Source: Treponema sp. UBA6988 (GTDB lineage Bacteria; Spirochaetota; Spirochaetia; Treponematales; Treponemataceae). From it: a stretch of 38,269 nt of DNA. Each line of letters begins with the position of its first letter. The stretch's first letter is position 1. The stretch covers positions 65,410 to 103,678 of the forward strand of contig DJYC01000011.1 of assembly GCA_002448445.1 (NCBI GenBank), given 5' to 3'. The notes beneath the pieces were generated by a model. That model saw nothing but the letters and a program-made list of their open reading frames with translations. It was not told the DNA's origin and did no database searches. Shown here piece after piece: positions 1 to 6,424 of the stretch. The translations under genes were made by a program, and so were the position numbers.

Positions 1-120
1 GTTCCGCCTTTCGGCTCCATTGCTGGCGCAACGAGTTGCAAGCAACTCGCCCCTCCATGGCGGCGTAGCTGTTTTCCCAAATTCTAACCTTTCAAAGCTC
101 TCGGAAGGGGAGTTTTTCGA
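1..120. repeat. Dispersed GC-rich intergenic repeat (fragment)
   Basis: This non-coding stretch is GC-rich compared with the AT-rich DNA that follows. It contains a perfect palindrome, CGAGTTGC-AA-GCAACTCG, at about 33-50, and words such as 'ggcgtagct' and 'ttgcaagcaa'. Similar words recur at about 1585-1670, 4140-4375, 13900-14397 and 19860-19980. I read it as the end of a member of a loosely conserved intergenic repeat family. It is cut by the window edge, so its true left limit is unknown. Confidence 0.45.
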
Positions 121-133
121 GCTTACCTAATCA

Positions 134-160
134 TTTGACAAATTTTTATATTTTGTCAAA
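134..160. promoter_or_regulatory. Perfect inverted repeat upstream of the rpmF promoter (possible operator)
   Basis: TTTGACAAA and TTTGTCAAA form a perfect 9-bp inverted repeat separated by 9 bases, ending 7 bases before the -35 box of the rpmF promoter. Either a regulator-binding site or an AT-rich terminator of a gene left of the window would fit. The A-rich run that follows does not favour a terminator in the + direction. No regulator can be named. Confidence 0.4.
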
Positions 161-167
161 AAAAATA

Positions 168-197
168 TTGACAAATAGTAAAAAATGACTGTATAAT
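168..197 (+). promoter_or_regulatory. Sigma-70 promoter for rpmF-acpP
   Basis: A consensus -35 (TTGACA, 168-173) and a consensus -10 (TATAAT, 192-197) are separated by 18 bases. They lie about 80 bases before the rpmF start. It is among the strongest promoter matches in the window, as expected for a ribosomal protein gene. Confidence 0.75.
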
Positions 198-276
198 GAT
201 TGACATAAATCGGGAATCTGTAGTAATATAAGCAACGTTATACAGACGACACAAATTTATAGCGAGGTTATATATT

Positions 277-465
277 ATGGCAGTACCTAGATCAAAAACT
301 TCACACGCCGTAACTACAAGAAGACGCGGAGTAAACATGCATCTTGCAACTCCGCAGCTGATTGAGTGCAAGAATTGTGGAAACCTTATCCTCCCGCATC
401 ACGTATGCCAGAAGTGCGGCTTCTACAACGGACGCCAGGTAATCACACCTGAAGTAAACGGCTAA
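277..465 (+). CDS. rpmF: Ribosomal protein L32
   Basis: This 62-residue protein has the hallmarks of bacterial L32 of the large ribosomal subunit: the basic N-terminus MAVPRSKTSHAVTTRRRG and a C-terminal zinc ribbon with two CxxC pairs (CKNC and CQKC). It is the zinc-binding, Cys-containing form. Length is normal for the family. The ATG is preceded by a GAGG Shine-Dalgarno nine bases upstream and a near-consensus promoter. acpP follows after 15 bases, so the two are almost certainly cotranscribed; rpmF next to fatty-acid synthesis genes is a common bacterial arrangement. Here plsX and the fab genes are absent, and only acpP follows. Confidence 0.96.
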   Translation: MAVPRSKTSHAVTTRRRGVNMHLATPQLIECKNCGNLILPHHVCQKCGFYNGRQVITPEVNG

Positions 466-480
466 AATTAGGAGACCATT

Positions 481-717
481 ATGGACGAATTGTTTGACAA
501 GATTCAGAAGTTGATTGCTGACAAATTGGAAATCGATCCAGCAAAGGTAACAATGGAAGCAACATTCCGTGGAGACCTTGGCGCAGACAGTCTTGACACA
601 TACGAATTGGTTTACGCTATCGAAGAGGAAACAGGTGTTTCTATCCCTGATGACAAGGCAAACGAATTCGAAACAGTAAAGGACGCTTACGACTACATCA
701 AGTCCCAGCAGAAATAA
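481..717 (+). CDS. acpP: Acyl carrier protein
   Basis: This small acidic 78-residue protein carries growing acyl chains in fatty-acid synthesis through a 4'-phosphopantetheine arm. The attachment serine is Ser37 in the GADSLDTYELV motif, where most homologues have DSLDTVELV. It is followed by the acidic helix-II segment and the usual C-terminal helix. Length matches the family. GGAGA lies seven bases before the ATG. It follows rpmF closely and is followed by a strong terminator hairpin, so rpmF-acpP probably forms the abundant transcript, with less read-through into rnc. Confidence 0.96.
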   Translation: MDELFDKIQKLIADKLEIDPAKVTMEATFRGDLGADSLDTYELVYAIEEETGVSIPDDKANEFETVKDAYDYIKSQQK

Positions 718-740
718 AAGCGGCTTAGACTGGAATCAAG

Positions 741-777
741 AGAGGCACAGTTGTATTGACTGTGCTTCTTTTATTTT
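741..777 (+). terminator. Intrinsic terminator or attenuator between acpP and rnc
   Basis: AGAGGCACAGT pairs with ACTGTGCTTCT (11 bp with one G-U pair, 7-base loop) and is followed by the T-rich TTATTTT. It lies 23 bases after the acpP stop and ahead of rnc, so it should reduce transcription into rnc. Confidence 0.8.
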
Positions 778-806
778 AAATGGTGCATTTTACACGGGAA
801 ATCCAA

Positions 807-1565
807 ATGAATCTAAGGGATCTTTTTTACGAATCAAAGAAACTGGACTCAGAAAGAAAAAAAGAGCTGGAAAAATTCTGCAAAAATTTGAACCTTCATT
901 TTAAGAACCTTAAGATTCTTGACTTGGCATTCCACCACCGCTCCTTTTCCAACGAAAACGAAGAACACAGGCGCTACAACAACGAACGCCTGGAATTCCT
1001 TGGGGACAGCGTGCTTGGACTTGCGGTAGCAGCATTTCTCTACGAAGACATGATGGACAACCCGGAAGGCGACCTTGCTCGCATTAAGGCAAATGTGGTA
1101 AGCGAGCAGACACTTGCCCCGATTGCAAAAGAAAAAATGCACATAAACGAATACCTGATTCTTGGCAAAGGCGAGGAAATGACCGGCGGCAGGAACAAAA
1201 AGGCCATTCTTGCAGATGCGCTAGAGGCGGTACTCGGTGCACTTTACCTTGATTCTGGCTACGAAGCAGCGGAAAACCTGGTACGAAACCTTATTGTGCC
1301 GGAAATACGCAAGGTGCAGGAAGACAAGGGCAACAAGGACTACAAGTCAATTCTTCAGGAATACTACCAGAAAAAGCACAAGATTTGCCCTGTTTACGAA
1401 CTTGTAAAAAAGACAGGTCCCGACCACAACATGACCTTTTTTGTTACCGTTCACCTTGGAGGCATTTCCTACGGTCCAGAAAAGGGTAAGAGCAAAAAAG
1501 CGGCCGAACAGGCAGCGGCAAAGGCGGCATGCACAGTTCTGAACATAGATGCCCGCGAATCATAA
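807..1565 (+). CDS. rnc: Ribonuclease III
   Basis: This 252-residue double-strand-specific endoribonuclease processes rRNA precursors and structured mRNAs. The catalytic domain carries the signature NNERLEFLGDSVLGL with its metal-binding acidic residues, and a second acidic cluster (DALEAVLGALYLDSG). A double-stranded RNA-binding domain follows (DYKSILQEYYQ to the Ala-rich KAAEQAAAKAAC helix). I chose the ATG at 807, which has a GGGA element upstream. The in-frame ATG at 780 lies in the tail of the upstream terminator and has no ribosome-binding site. The adjacency acpP-rnc is common in bacteria. The gene is expected to be expressed by read-through of the terminator or from an unseen promoter. 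Confidence 0.95.
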   Translation: MNLRDLFYESKKLDSERKKELEKFCKNLNLHFKNLKILDLAFHHRSFSNENEEHRRYNNERLEFLGDSVLGLAVAAFLYEDMMDNPEGDLARIKANVVSEQTLAPIAKEKMHINEYLILGKGEEMTGGRNKKAILADALEAVLGALYLDSGYEAAENLVRNLIVPEIRKVQEDKGNKDYKSILQEYYQKKHKICPVYELVKKTGPDHNMTFFVTVHLGGISYGPEKGKSKKAAEQAAAKAACTVLNIDARES

Positions 1566-1584
1566 TTTTTTAGCAAAAGAAAGC

Positions 1585-1670
1585 GCGGCAGGCACTGGAG
1601 GGGCCCGCCGGCAGGCGGGTTGCGCTAGCAATGGAGGGGGAAGCCCCGGAACCCCGCAAGCGCCACATTA
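1585..1670. repeat. GC-rich intergenic repeat fragment
   Basis: A G/C-rich block follows rnc. It contains a short perfect hairpin (CCCGCC-GGCA-GGCGGG) and the word 'gctagcaatggaggg', which resembles the other dispersed repeats in this window. There is no T-tract, so it is not a convincing terminator. The stretch from rnc to the deaminase stop (about 205 bases) holds this block, AT-rich sequence and a short 9-base tandem repeat. Confidence 0.4.
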
Positions 1671-1741
1671 AGGGCACTTAAGGCAAGCATAGGAGATAAT
1701 CCCTTAAAAATACAGCTGCCGCCCAAAATAAAAAAACTTTT

Positions 1742-1773
1742 TTCCTATTTTCCTACTTTTCCTACTTTTCCTA
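1742..1773. repeat. Short tandem repeat (unit CCTACTTTT) at the deaminase stop codon
   Basis: Three to four copies of a 9-base unit (CCTACTTTT, the outermost degenerate) run into the stop codon of the dCMP deaminase gene, so that the TAG stop is itself the first copy of the motif read on the - strand. Slippage here could alter the 3' untranslated region but not the protein. Confidence 0.6.
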
Positions 1774-2271
1774 CATATTTTCGTAAGTCTGCACGGAATC
1801 TTCCAAGTGCTCTATCTTAATTCCAGCCTGGCGGAACATTTCCATAGAGTCAGCTTCATCATGGTAATGCTTTTCGCAGACAACCCGCTTTATTCCGCAG
1901 TTGATTATAAGCATTGCACATGTTCGGCAGGGTGTCATCTTGCAGTAAACGGTAGCACCGTCAATCGAGATTCCGCGCTTTGCAGCCTGGCAGATTGCGT
2001 TCTGCTCGGCGTGTACGGTGCGCACGCAATGCTGGGTGATGGAGCCGTCCGCATGAATCATCTTGCGCATCAGGTGGCCAACTTCGTCGCAGTGGGGCAG
2101 ACCAGCGGGGCTTCCTACGTATCCCGTTACAAGAATCTGGTTGTCCTTTGCAATCACGCAGCCGGACCTTCCCCTGTCGCAAGTGGCACGCTTTGCTATG
2201 GTGCGGCACACTTCCATAAAATATTCATCCCAAGTAGGGCGGATGTAGCCACTGTTACTATCACTGCTCAT
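1771..2271 (-). CDS. dCMP deaminase (ComEB-like)
   Basis: This zinc-dependent cytidine/deoxycytidylate deaminase of about 166 residues probably converts dCMP to dUMP to supply thymidylate synthesis. The zinc site is seen as the HAEQNAI motif (His ligand and catalytic Glu) followed by the PCRTC motif (two Cys ligands). The N-terminus, with WDEYFMEVC and KRATCDRGRSGCVIA, is typical of the dCMP deaminase subfamily. I chose the ATG at 2271, which has GGAG seven bases upstream, over an in-frame ATG at 2292 without a site. The gene stands alone on the - strand; the tRNA-Gly upstream has its own terminator. A perfect palindrome lies 31-52 bases upstream. Confidence 0.9.
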   Translation of the reverse strand: MSSDSNSGYIRPTWDEYFMEVCRTIAKRATCDRGRSGCVIAKDNQILVTGYVGSPAGLPHCDEVGHLMRKMIHADGSITQHCVRTVHAEQNAICQAAKRGISIDGATVYCKMTPCRTCAMLIINCGIKRVVCEKHYHDEADSMEMFRQAGIKIEHLEDSVQTYENM

Positions 2272-2301
2272 AATCACTCCGGACTGGTACACAGTCTTTG
2301 A

Positions 2302-2323
2302 ACTAAAGTTCCTTCACTTTAGT
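2302..2323. promoter_or_regulatory. Perfect inverted repeat upstream of the dCMP deaminase gene
   Basis: ACTAAAGT and ACTTTAGT form a perfect 8-bp inverted repeat around a 6-base loop, 31 bases upstream of the chosen deaminase start. No T-tract follows in either direction, so an operator or an mRNA leader hairpin is more likely than a terminator. Its function is not known. Confidence 0.4.
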
Positions 2324-2334
2324 AATTTGAGTAC

Positions 2335-2366
2335 AAAAAAAGCACCCTCAATTAAGAAGGTGCTTT
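2335..2366 (-). terminator. Intrinsic terminator of tRNA-Gly
   Basis: Read on the - strand, AAAGCACC pairs with GGTGCTTT around a 12-base loop and runs directly into seven T residues. It lies just past the 3' end of the tRNA-Gly. Confidence 0.85.
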
Positions 2367-2373
2367 AGCCAAA

Positions 2374-2446
2374 AGCGGTAGAAGGGAGTCGAACCCTCGT
2401 CTTCAGCTTGGAGGGCTGAGGTAATAAGCCGTTATACCACTACCGC
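2374..2446 (-). tRNA. tRNA-Gly (anticodon TCC)
   Basis: This 73-base tRNA has a 7-bp acceptor stem (GCGGTAG with CTACCGC), a TTCGACT T-loop and an anticodon stem TCAGC/GCTGA enclosing the loop CCTCCAA. The anticodon is TCC, which reads GGA and GGG glycine codons. Position 33 is C instead of the nearly invariant T. The discriminator base is T, as usual for tRNA-Gly. CCA is not encoded. A consensus promoter precedes it and a terminator follows, so it is transcribed alone. Confidence 0.9.
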
Positions 2447-2459
2447 GTAACGTATAAGT

Positions 2460-2488
2460 AATATAGCAAGTATCACAAAAAATGTCAA
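2460..2488 (-). promoter_or_regulatory. Sigma-70 promoter of tRNA-Gly
   Basis: On the - strand TTGACA (2483-2488) and TATATT (2460-2465) are separated by exactly 17 bases. They lie 14 bases before the tRNA 5' end. Confidence 0.8.
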
Positions 2489-2507
2489 TATGGATGACCC
2501 ATTTTTT

Positions 2508-2542
2508 TCAAAAAAAAACGGACCGGCAAAGAACCAGTCCGC
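2508..2542 (-). terminator. Intrinsic terminator of thrC
   Basis: On the - strand CGGACTGG pairs with CCGGTCCG (8 bp with one G-T pair, 7-base loop) and is followed by eight T residues, about 30 bases past the thrC stop. Confidence 0.85.
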
Positions 2543-2574
2543 TGTAAAATGCCCAAAGGCACAAAATGCTTAAA

Positions 2575-3990
2575 CTAGAGATTAGCCACAAGCCATTCCT
2601 TAAACGGCTCGTATTCCTTTGACATTGGAATTGCGCGGTCGGGAAGGGCCATTACCTTTTCAAGCCTGTCCGGCATACTTGGTTCGCGGCCAATCGCCTT
2701 CTGAACAGTAGAGCCGAATTTTGCAGGATGTGCAGTTTCCAGACAAATGCCTACCGCTTTTCCAGAGGTAACATATTCAGCCCAAGCAGGAACGTTAGCT
2801 GTAAGACCCACCTTGTTAATGTCCACGTCTTCCTTTCCTTCCATAAGCTTTGCCATTGCACCGTGGCGCAAATCGTCCCAAGCCTTCCAGCCTACAGCTC
2901 CATGCGGGTCAATTATATAGCCGGTCTTAAGGTTACAGTCAGCAACAGCCTTGAGCGTACCCTCATCATCTGTCCAGTAAGAAGCAAATAGTGAGCGCAC
3001 CTGTTCAAGAGAATACATTGCTACGATTCTCTCGTAATTGCTTGGGGCGCCAACATCCATTGCGTTGCTAAGAGTTGCTACGGACGGACGGGCATTGTAT
3101 TCACCGGTTGCAATCCAGTCAGGAACAGTGTGGTTGGAATTTGTTGCGGCAACAAAACCAGCTATTGGGGCACCCATCTCGCGGGCAATAAGGCCGCTGG
3201 TAAGGTTTCCAAAGTTACCGCTTGGAACAACTGCAATAATAGCAGGATTGTCAATCTTGCTGTCGTGGGGAACACGGTCGCTAACAACAAGGGATGAATA
3301 CATATAATAGAAACTCTGCGGCAAGAGGCGGGCTATGTTTATGGAATTTGCAGAAGAAAGGCGGAATTTCTTGCGAAGGTCTTCATCGGTAAAGGCTGTC
3401 TTTACAAGCTTCTGGCAGTCATCAAAAGTCCCCTTAACCTTGAGTGCGCGAACGTTACCGTCAAAAGTAGAAAGCTGCTTTTCCTGGAGGGGGGAAATCT
3501 TTCCGTCCGGGTAAAGAATTGTTACGTCTATGCCTGGAACATTGTGGAATGCGCTTCCAACAGCACTTCCTGTGTCTCCGCTTGTAGCAACAAGAATGTG
3601 CAGGTTGCCGTCTTCTCCGCGGTTAAAGTAGGACATAACGCGGGCCATAAAGCGGGCGCCAAAGTCCTTAAAGGCACATGTTGGCCCATGGAAAAGCTCA
3701 AGAACGTATGTAACAGGGTCAATCGGAACAACCTGCGGCATAAAGGGGTATGCATCCTGGATTATAGACTGGAGGTCTGCATCTGGAATCTCGCCCTCTA
3801 CATAAGGCTTTGCCATCTCGTATGCAATGTCACGGAAAGAAGGTGAGGGAGTGCGGTTCAAAAATGACGGGGCAAGTTTTGGAAATTCAACGGGAATGTA
3901 CAGTCCGCCTGTCTTTGGGTTCATACCGCCCATTACAGCGGTCTTAAAATCAACTTTTACTTTTTTGTCTCTGGTATCTGTGTATATCAT
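2575..3990 (-). CDS. thrC: Threonine synthase
   Basis: This 471-residue cytoplasmic, PLP-dependent enzyme converts O-phosphohomoserine to threonine, the last step of the threonine pathway. The PLP lysine is Lys108 in HGPTCAFKDFGARF. A glycine-rich phosphate loop (VATSGDTGSAVG) and a second Gly/Asn motif (VPSGNFGNLTSG) follow. The N-terminal segment and the length fit the longer threonine synthase class found in Proteobacteria and yeast. The ATG has AAGGGT seven bases upstream. It stands alone between tRNA-Gly and the intergenic hairpin region, with its own terminator; no other threonine-pathway gene is in the window. A small palindrome (GCGGATATTCCGC, 4014-4026) lies in its leader. Confidence 0.95.
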   Translation of the reverse strand: MIYTDTRDKKVKVDFKTAVMGGMNPKTGGLYIPVEFPKLAPSFLNRTPSPSFRDIAYEMAKPYVEGEIPDADLQSIIQDAYPFMPQVVPIDPVTYVLELFHGPTCAFKDFGARFMARVMSYFNRGEDGNLHILVATSGDTGSAVGSAFHNVPGIDVTILYPDGKISPLQEKQLSTFDGNVRALKVKGTFDDCQKLVKTAFTDEDLRKKFRLSSANSINIARLLPQSFYYMYSSLVVSDRVPHDSKIDNPAIIAVVPSGNFGNLTSGLIAREMGAPIAGFVAATNSNHTVPDWIATGEYNARPSVATLSNAMDVGAPSNYERIVAMYSLEQVRSLFASYWTDDEGTLKAVADCNLKTGYIIDPHGAVGWKAWDDLRHGAMAKLMEGKEDVDINKVGLTANVPAWAEYVTSGKAVGICLETAHPAKFGSTVQKAIGREPSMPDRLEKVMALPDRAIPMSKEYEPFKEWLVANL

Positions 3991-4140
3991 TTTTTACCCT
4001 TGCCGTATTTTTTGCGGAATATCCGCATTTTGATTTATTTTATGACTTTATCATATAAAACAATTGTTTGCAAGTATCAGTAAAATTTTATAATCCAGCA
4101 TTTTATAATATTTTGGAGCGTATTGCTTTTTCAACTGTGC

Positions 4141-4375
4141 CCGGCACTCCGTGTCCGGTCAGACTCCGCAGCATTTTATCCCGTAAAACAAGCAGCGCCA
4201 AGGAGGGCGCGTTATCTGGCAGCGTAAAAAACTGGCAAGTTTTCGCCAGAAAACTTGCGGGATAAAATGCCACGGAGGGCATTTTATCCCGCTTTCCAGG
4301 GTTCCGGCTCCCGCCTCCATTGCCTAACGGCAACGCGTTCCGCGCCCTTCCAATCGGGGCTAGGCTGTTTTGCAA
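4141..4375. repeat. Hairpin-rich intergenic repeat between thrC and the CPBP protease gene
   Basis: The gene-free gap 4034-4382 is AT-rich up to about 4140 and then holds this GC-richer structured block. GCGGGATAAAATGCC (4257-4271) and GGCATTTTATCCCGC (4278-4292) form a perfect 15-bp inverted repeat with a 6-base loop. A third copy of its right arm (GCATTTTATCCCG) lies at 4171-4183 and could pair with the left arm instead. Just before it, GCAAGTTTTC and GAAAACTTGC form a perfect 10-bp stem (4235-4258) that competes with an alternative CTGGC/GCCAG stem. From about 4292 the sequence matches the element at 19870-19980 (GCTTTCCAGGG at the left, CAATCGGG at the right). There are no convincing coding signals. 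Confidence 0.6.
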
Positions 4376-4382
4376 GTAAGCA

Positions 4383-5090
4383 TCAACCAATTACTGGTCT
4401 TAGCACAAAAAACAGGCTTATCATGTTGTAGAAAAAATGAACCACAGTTCCAGTGTAGACACCGCCTGTCTTAACGTAGCAGTTCCTAAGGGCAATAGCG
4501 CACAAGGCCGCGTTTGCAACTGCAAAAATCCCCATGTAGCGGTGGGCTGCGGCAAAAATCAGCACGGCAGAAGCTTCCACAAAAATCCTAACTGCAAGCT
4601 TCATTTTGTCAGAAGAAACCCCATCCAGAAGGGCATAAAGGGTCTTTGGAAAGAATTCCCTGTAGAGAACTTCTTCAAAAAAGGCTCCCGCCAAAAAATT
4701 CACGGCAAGCGAAAGAAAAAAAAGCAATCTTGGCTCAAAAACAAAAGAAGAAGACAGGCTGGAAGAAAAATCAGCAGAAGCAGATGAAGTTCCAAAAATC
4801 ATCTGCAAAGCCAGAATCAGGGCAAAAATCAGCATAAGACACCCAAAAGTAATCGTACCCCATTTCAGTATGGAAATATGCTTTTCAAAAGATTTTTTTT
4901 TTGTAAGGGCTGCTTTCTTTCGCCACTGAAAATTCAGCAGAATGGCTATAAAAAGCTGGGGCAAAAATGCAAAAGAGAAGGCTCCTTTTCTTAGAGATGG
5001 GGGGATTTCTGCCTTTGAAACAAAAACCGGGGGCAGCAAAAGAAATATAAAAACTATTGCAAATTCAAGCAAAAGATATTTTTTTTTCAT
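4383..5090 (-). CDS. CPBP-family intramembrane metalloprotease (CAAX-protease-like)
   Basis: This 235-residue hydrophobic protein has several predicted membrane helices and the three motifs of the CPBP (Rce1/CAAX protease and bacteriocin-processing) family: EExxxR at residues 139-144, FxxxH ending at His183, and HxxxN at 218-222. Family members are glutamate-type intramembrane proteases or related self-immunity proteins; the substrate here is unknown. The start ATG has no Shine-Dalgarno sequence. The best promoter match puts the transcript start only a few bases before it, so a leaderless mRNA is possible. It is a single gene, divergent from the PilZ gene across a gap of about 45 bases. Confidence 0.85.
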   Translation of the reverse strand: MKKKYLLLEFAIVFIFLLLPPVFVSKAEIPPSLRKGAFSFAFLPQLFIAILLNFQWRKKAALTKKKSFEKHISILKWGTITFGCLMLIFALILALQMIFGTSSASADFSSSLSSSFVFEPRLLFFLSLAVNFLAGAFFEEVLYREFFPKTLYALLDGVSSDKMKLAVRIFVEASAVLIFAAAHRYMGIFAVANAALCAIALRNCYVKTGGVYTGTVVHFFYNMISLFFVLRPVIG

Positions 5091-5100
5091 CGCAAATACG

Positions 5101-5129
5101 ATAATATAGTATAATCATAGAGAGGTCAA
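5101..5129 (-). promoter_or_regulatory. Promoter of the CPBP protease gene
   Basis: On the - strand TTGACC (5124-5129) and TATTAT (5101-5106) are 17 bases apart. The predicted transcript start falls near 5094, very close to the ATG at 5090. The same short region must also hold the + strand PilZ promoter; a TATAAT at 5110-5115 is a possible -10 for it. Confidence 0.5.
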
Positions 5130-5135
5130 TTTCAA

Positions 5136-6386
5136 TTGAATATAGTTATTTCTGTTATATTATTATTGGGCATCGTGATTCTTGTTGCAAAACTATACTC
5201 CATGAACAGCGAAAAGATACAGTTCTTTGCAACAGGCCTTGACTCTGGCTTCCGCTTTTCCGAAATACGGACTTTGTGGCGGCTTGCAACCGTATGCGAC
5301 CTAGAAGAGCCAAATTCGCTCTATGTCTCCACGGCAGCACTCAACGAGTGCATTTCCAAAGTCATTTCGGAGGAAAAGCAGAAAAACACCATCAACAGCT
5401 TCAAGACCCAGCAGTTCCTTGACAGACTCTACAAATTCCGCACCCGCATAACTCTTGACAAGGATTCCAAGCGCGGCCTTGACAACACCCGCTACCTTGA
5501 TGCAGGGCAGAGGCTAAGGATAATTCTTCCGGGAAAGGGCATTTTTGTCTCAAAAATAAAGAACAACGCGCACGAGCTTCTGGTAATCCTTCCAAAACAG
5601 GAAGACAAAAAAACAAAGAAGGTTATAGTCCTAAAGCCAGAGGAATGGATAGGCAAAAGAATCAGCGTCTATCTCTGGCGCAAGAATGATGCCTGCTATG
5701 CTTTCGACACGATTGTACTTGCGTCATCCGTATTCCAGGGTGAAAACTGCCTTGTCCTAAAGCATTCTGAACAGCTTGACCGCTCACAGAAAAGGCAGTC
5801 AGTCCGCTGCGAGTGCCAGATTCCTGCCCAAATGTACATGATTACCAGTGCAGTCGTTGACTACAACGTTGCAGAAACAGAACCGGGCTTCAAGTGCCTT
5901 TTGGAAGACATAAGCGAAGACGGTGCACTCATACGCGTAGGCGGCATGGGAAAAACCAACATACAGATAAAAATTCAGTTCAAGCTGAATGACACTCTAA
6001 TAATCATGTACGGAATCATCCGTGCAGTTGAATACAACAAGGCACTGGAGCAGTCAAGGCTGCACTTTGAATGCATCCACATTGACCCCAGCATGAAAAA
6101 TGCAATCCTAACCTATGTATACAATATAATTCCGGCAGACCAAAAGGAAAAGGACCTTGCCATAAAGCTTGCAGAAGACGACAGCAATGAGGATGGAGAG
6201 AATTCAGAAGGCGCGGAAGATGAACCAGCCTTTAAGTCGGACATTGCAGGGCTAAAGGAAAGTGATGATGATAATGAAAATGATGCTGTTGATGAGCCTT
6301 TGGAAATAGCTCCTGAAGACGAGGTCAAGCTTAGGTCTGCCTTTGAAGACGAAGCTGTAAACAAGCCGCAAAGCAATCAAAAATGA
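5136..6386 (+). CDS. PilZ-domain cyclic-di-GMP receptor with N-terminal membrane anchor
   Basis: This 416-residue protein has one N-terminal hydrophobic helix (about residues 2-20) and a YcgR-like N-terminal domain (about 115-215). A PilZ domain at about 216-330 carries both c-di-GMP-binding motifs: RxxxR (Arg220 to Arg224) and DxSxxG (Asp258 to Gly263). The C-terminal 80 residues are very acidic and low in complexity. PilZ proteins sense c-di-GMP and, in spirochaetes, are linked to motility and host or surface interaction; the partner of this one is unknown. The start is a TTG with AGAGG about ten bases upstream. The downstream exported-protein gene begins about 40 bases past the stop. Confidence 0.88.
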   Translation: MNIVISVILLLGIVILVAKLYSMNSEKIQFFATGLDSGFRFSEIRTLWRLATVCDLEEPNSLYVSTAALNECISKVISEEKQKNTINSFKTQQFLDRLYKFRTRITLDKDSKRGLDNTRYLDAGQRLRIILPGKGIFVSKIKNNAHELLVILPKQEDKKTKKVIVLKPEEWIGKRISVYLWRKNDACYAFDTIVLASSVFQGENCLVLKHSEQLDRSQKRQSVRCECQIPAQMYMITSAVVDYNVAETEPGFKCLLEDISEDGALIRVGGMGKTNIQIKIQFKLNDTLIIMYGIIRAVEYNKALEQSRLHFECIHIDPSMKNAILTYVYNIIPADQKEKDLAIKLAEDDSNEDGENSEGAEDEPAFKSDIAGLKESDDDNENDAVDEPLEIAPEDEVKLRSAFEDEAVNKPQSNQK

Positions 6387-6424
6387 GCCATAAAAACTTG
6401 ACAGACTTTTACAGGGGGTGCAGG

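Noticed and set aside
134..160. Palindrome before rpmF as an intrinsic terminator
   Set aside because: The stem is AT-rich and no T-run follows on the + strand. On the - strand there is no gene it could terminate.
1807..2301. 164-residue open frame on the + strand opposite the dCMP deaminase gene
   Set aside because: Antisense shadow of a gene with clear catalytic motifs.
4103..4390. Open frame on the - strand in the gap between thrC and the CPBP gene
   Set aside because: It translates the hairpin repeats and has no ribosome-binding site; composition is not protein-like.
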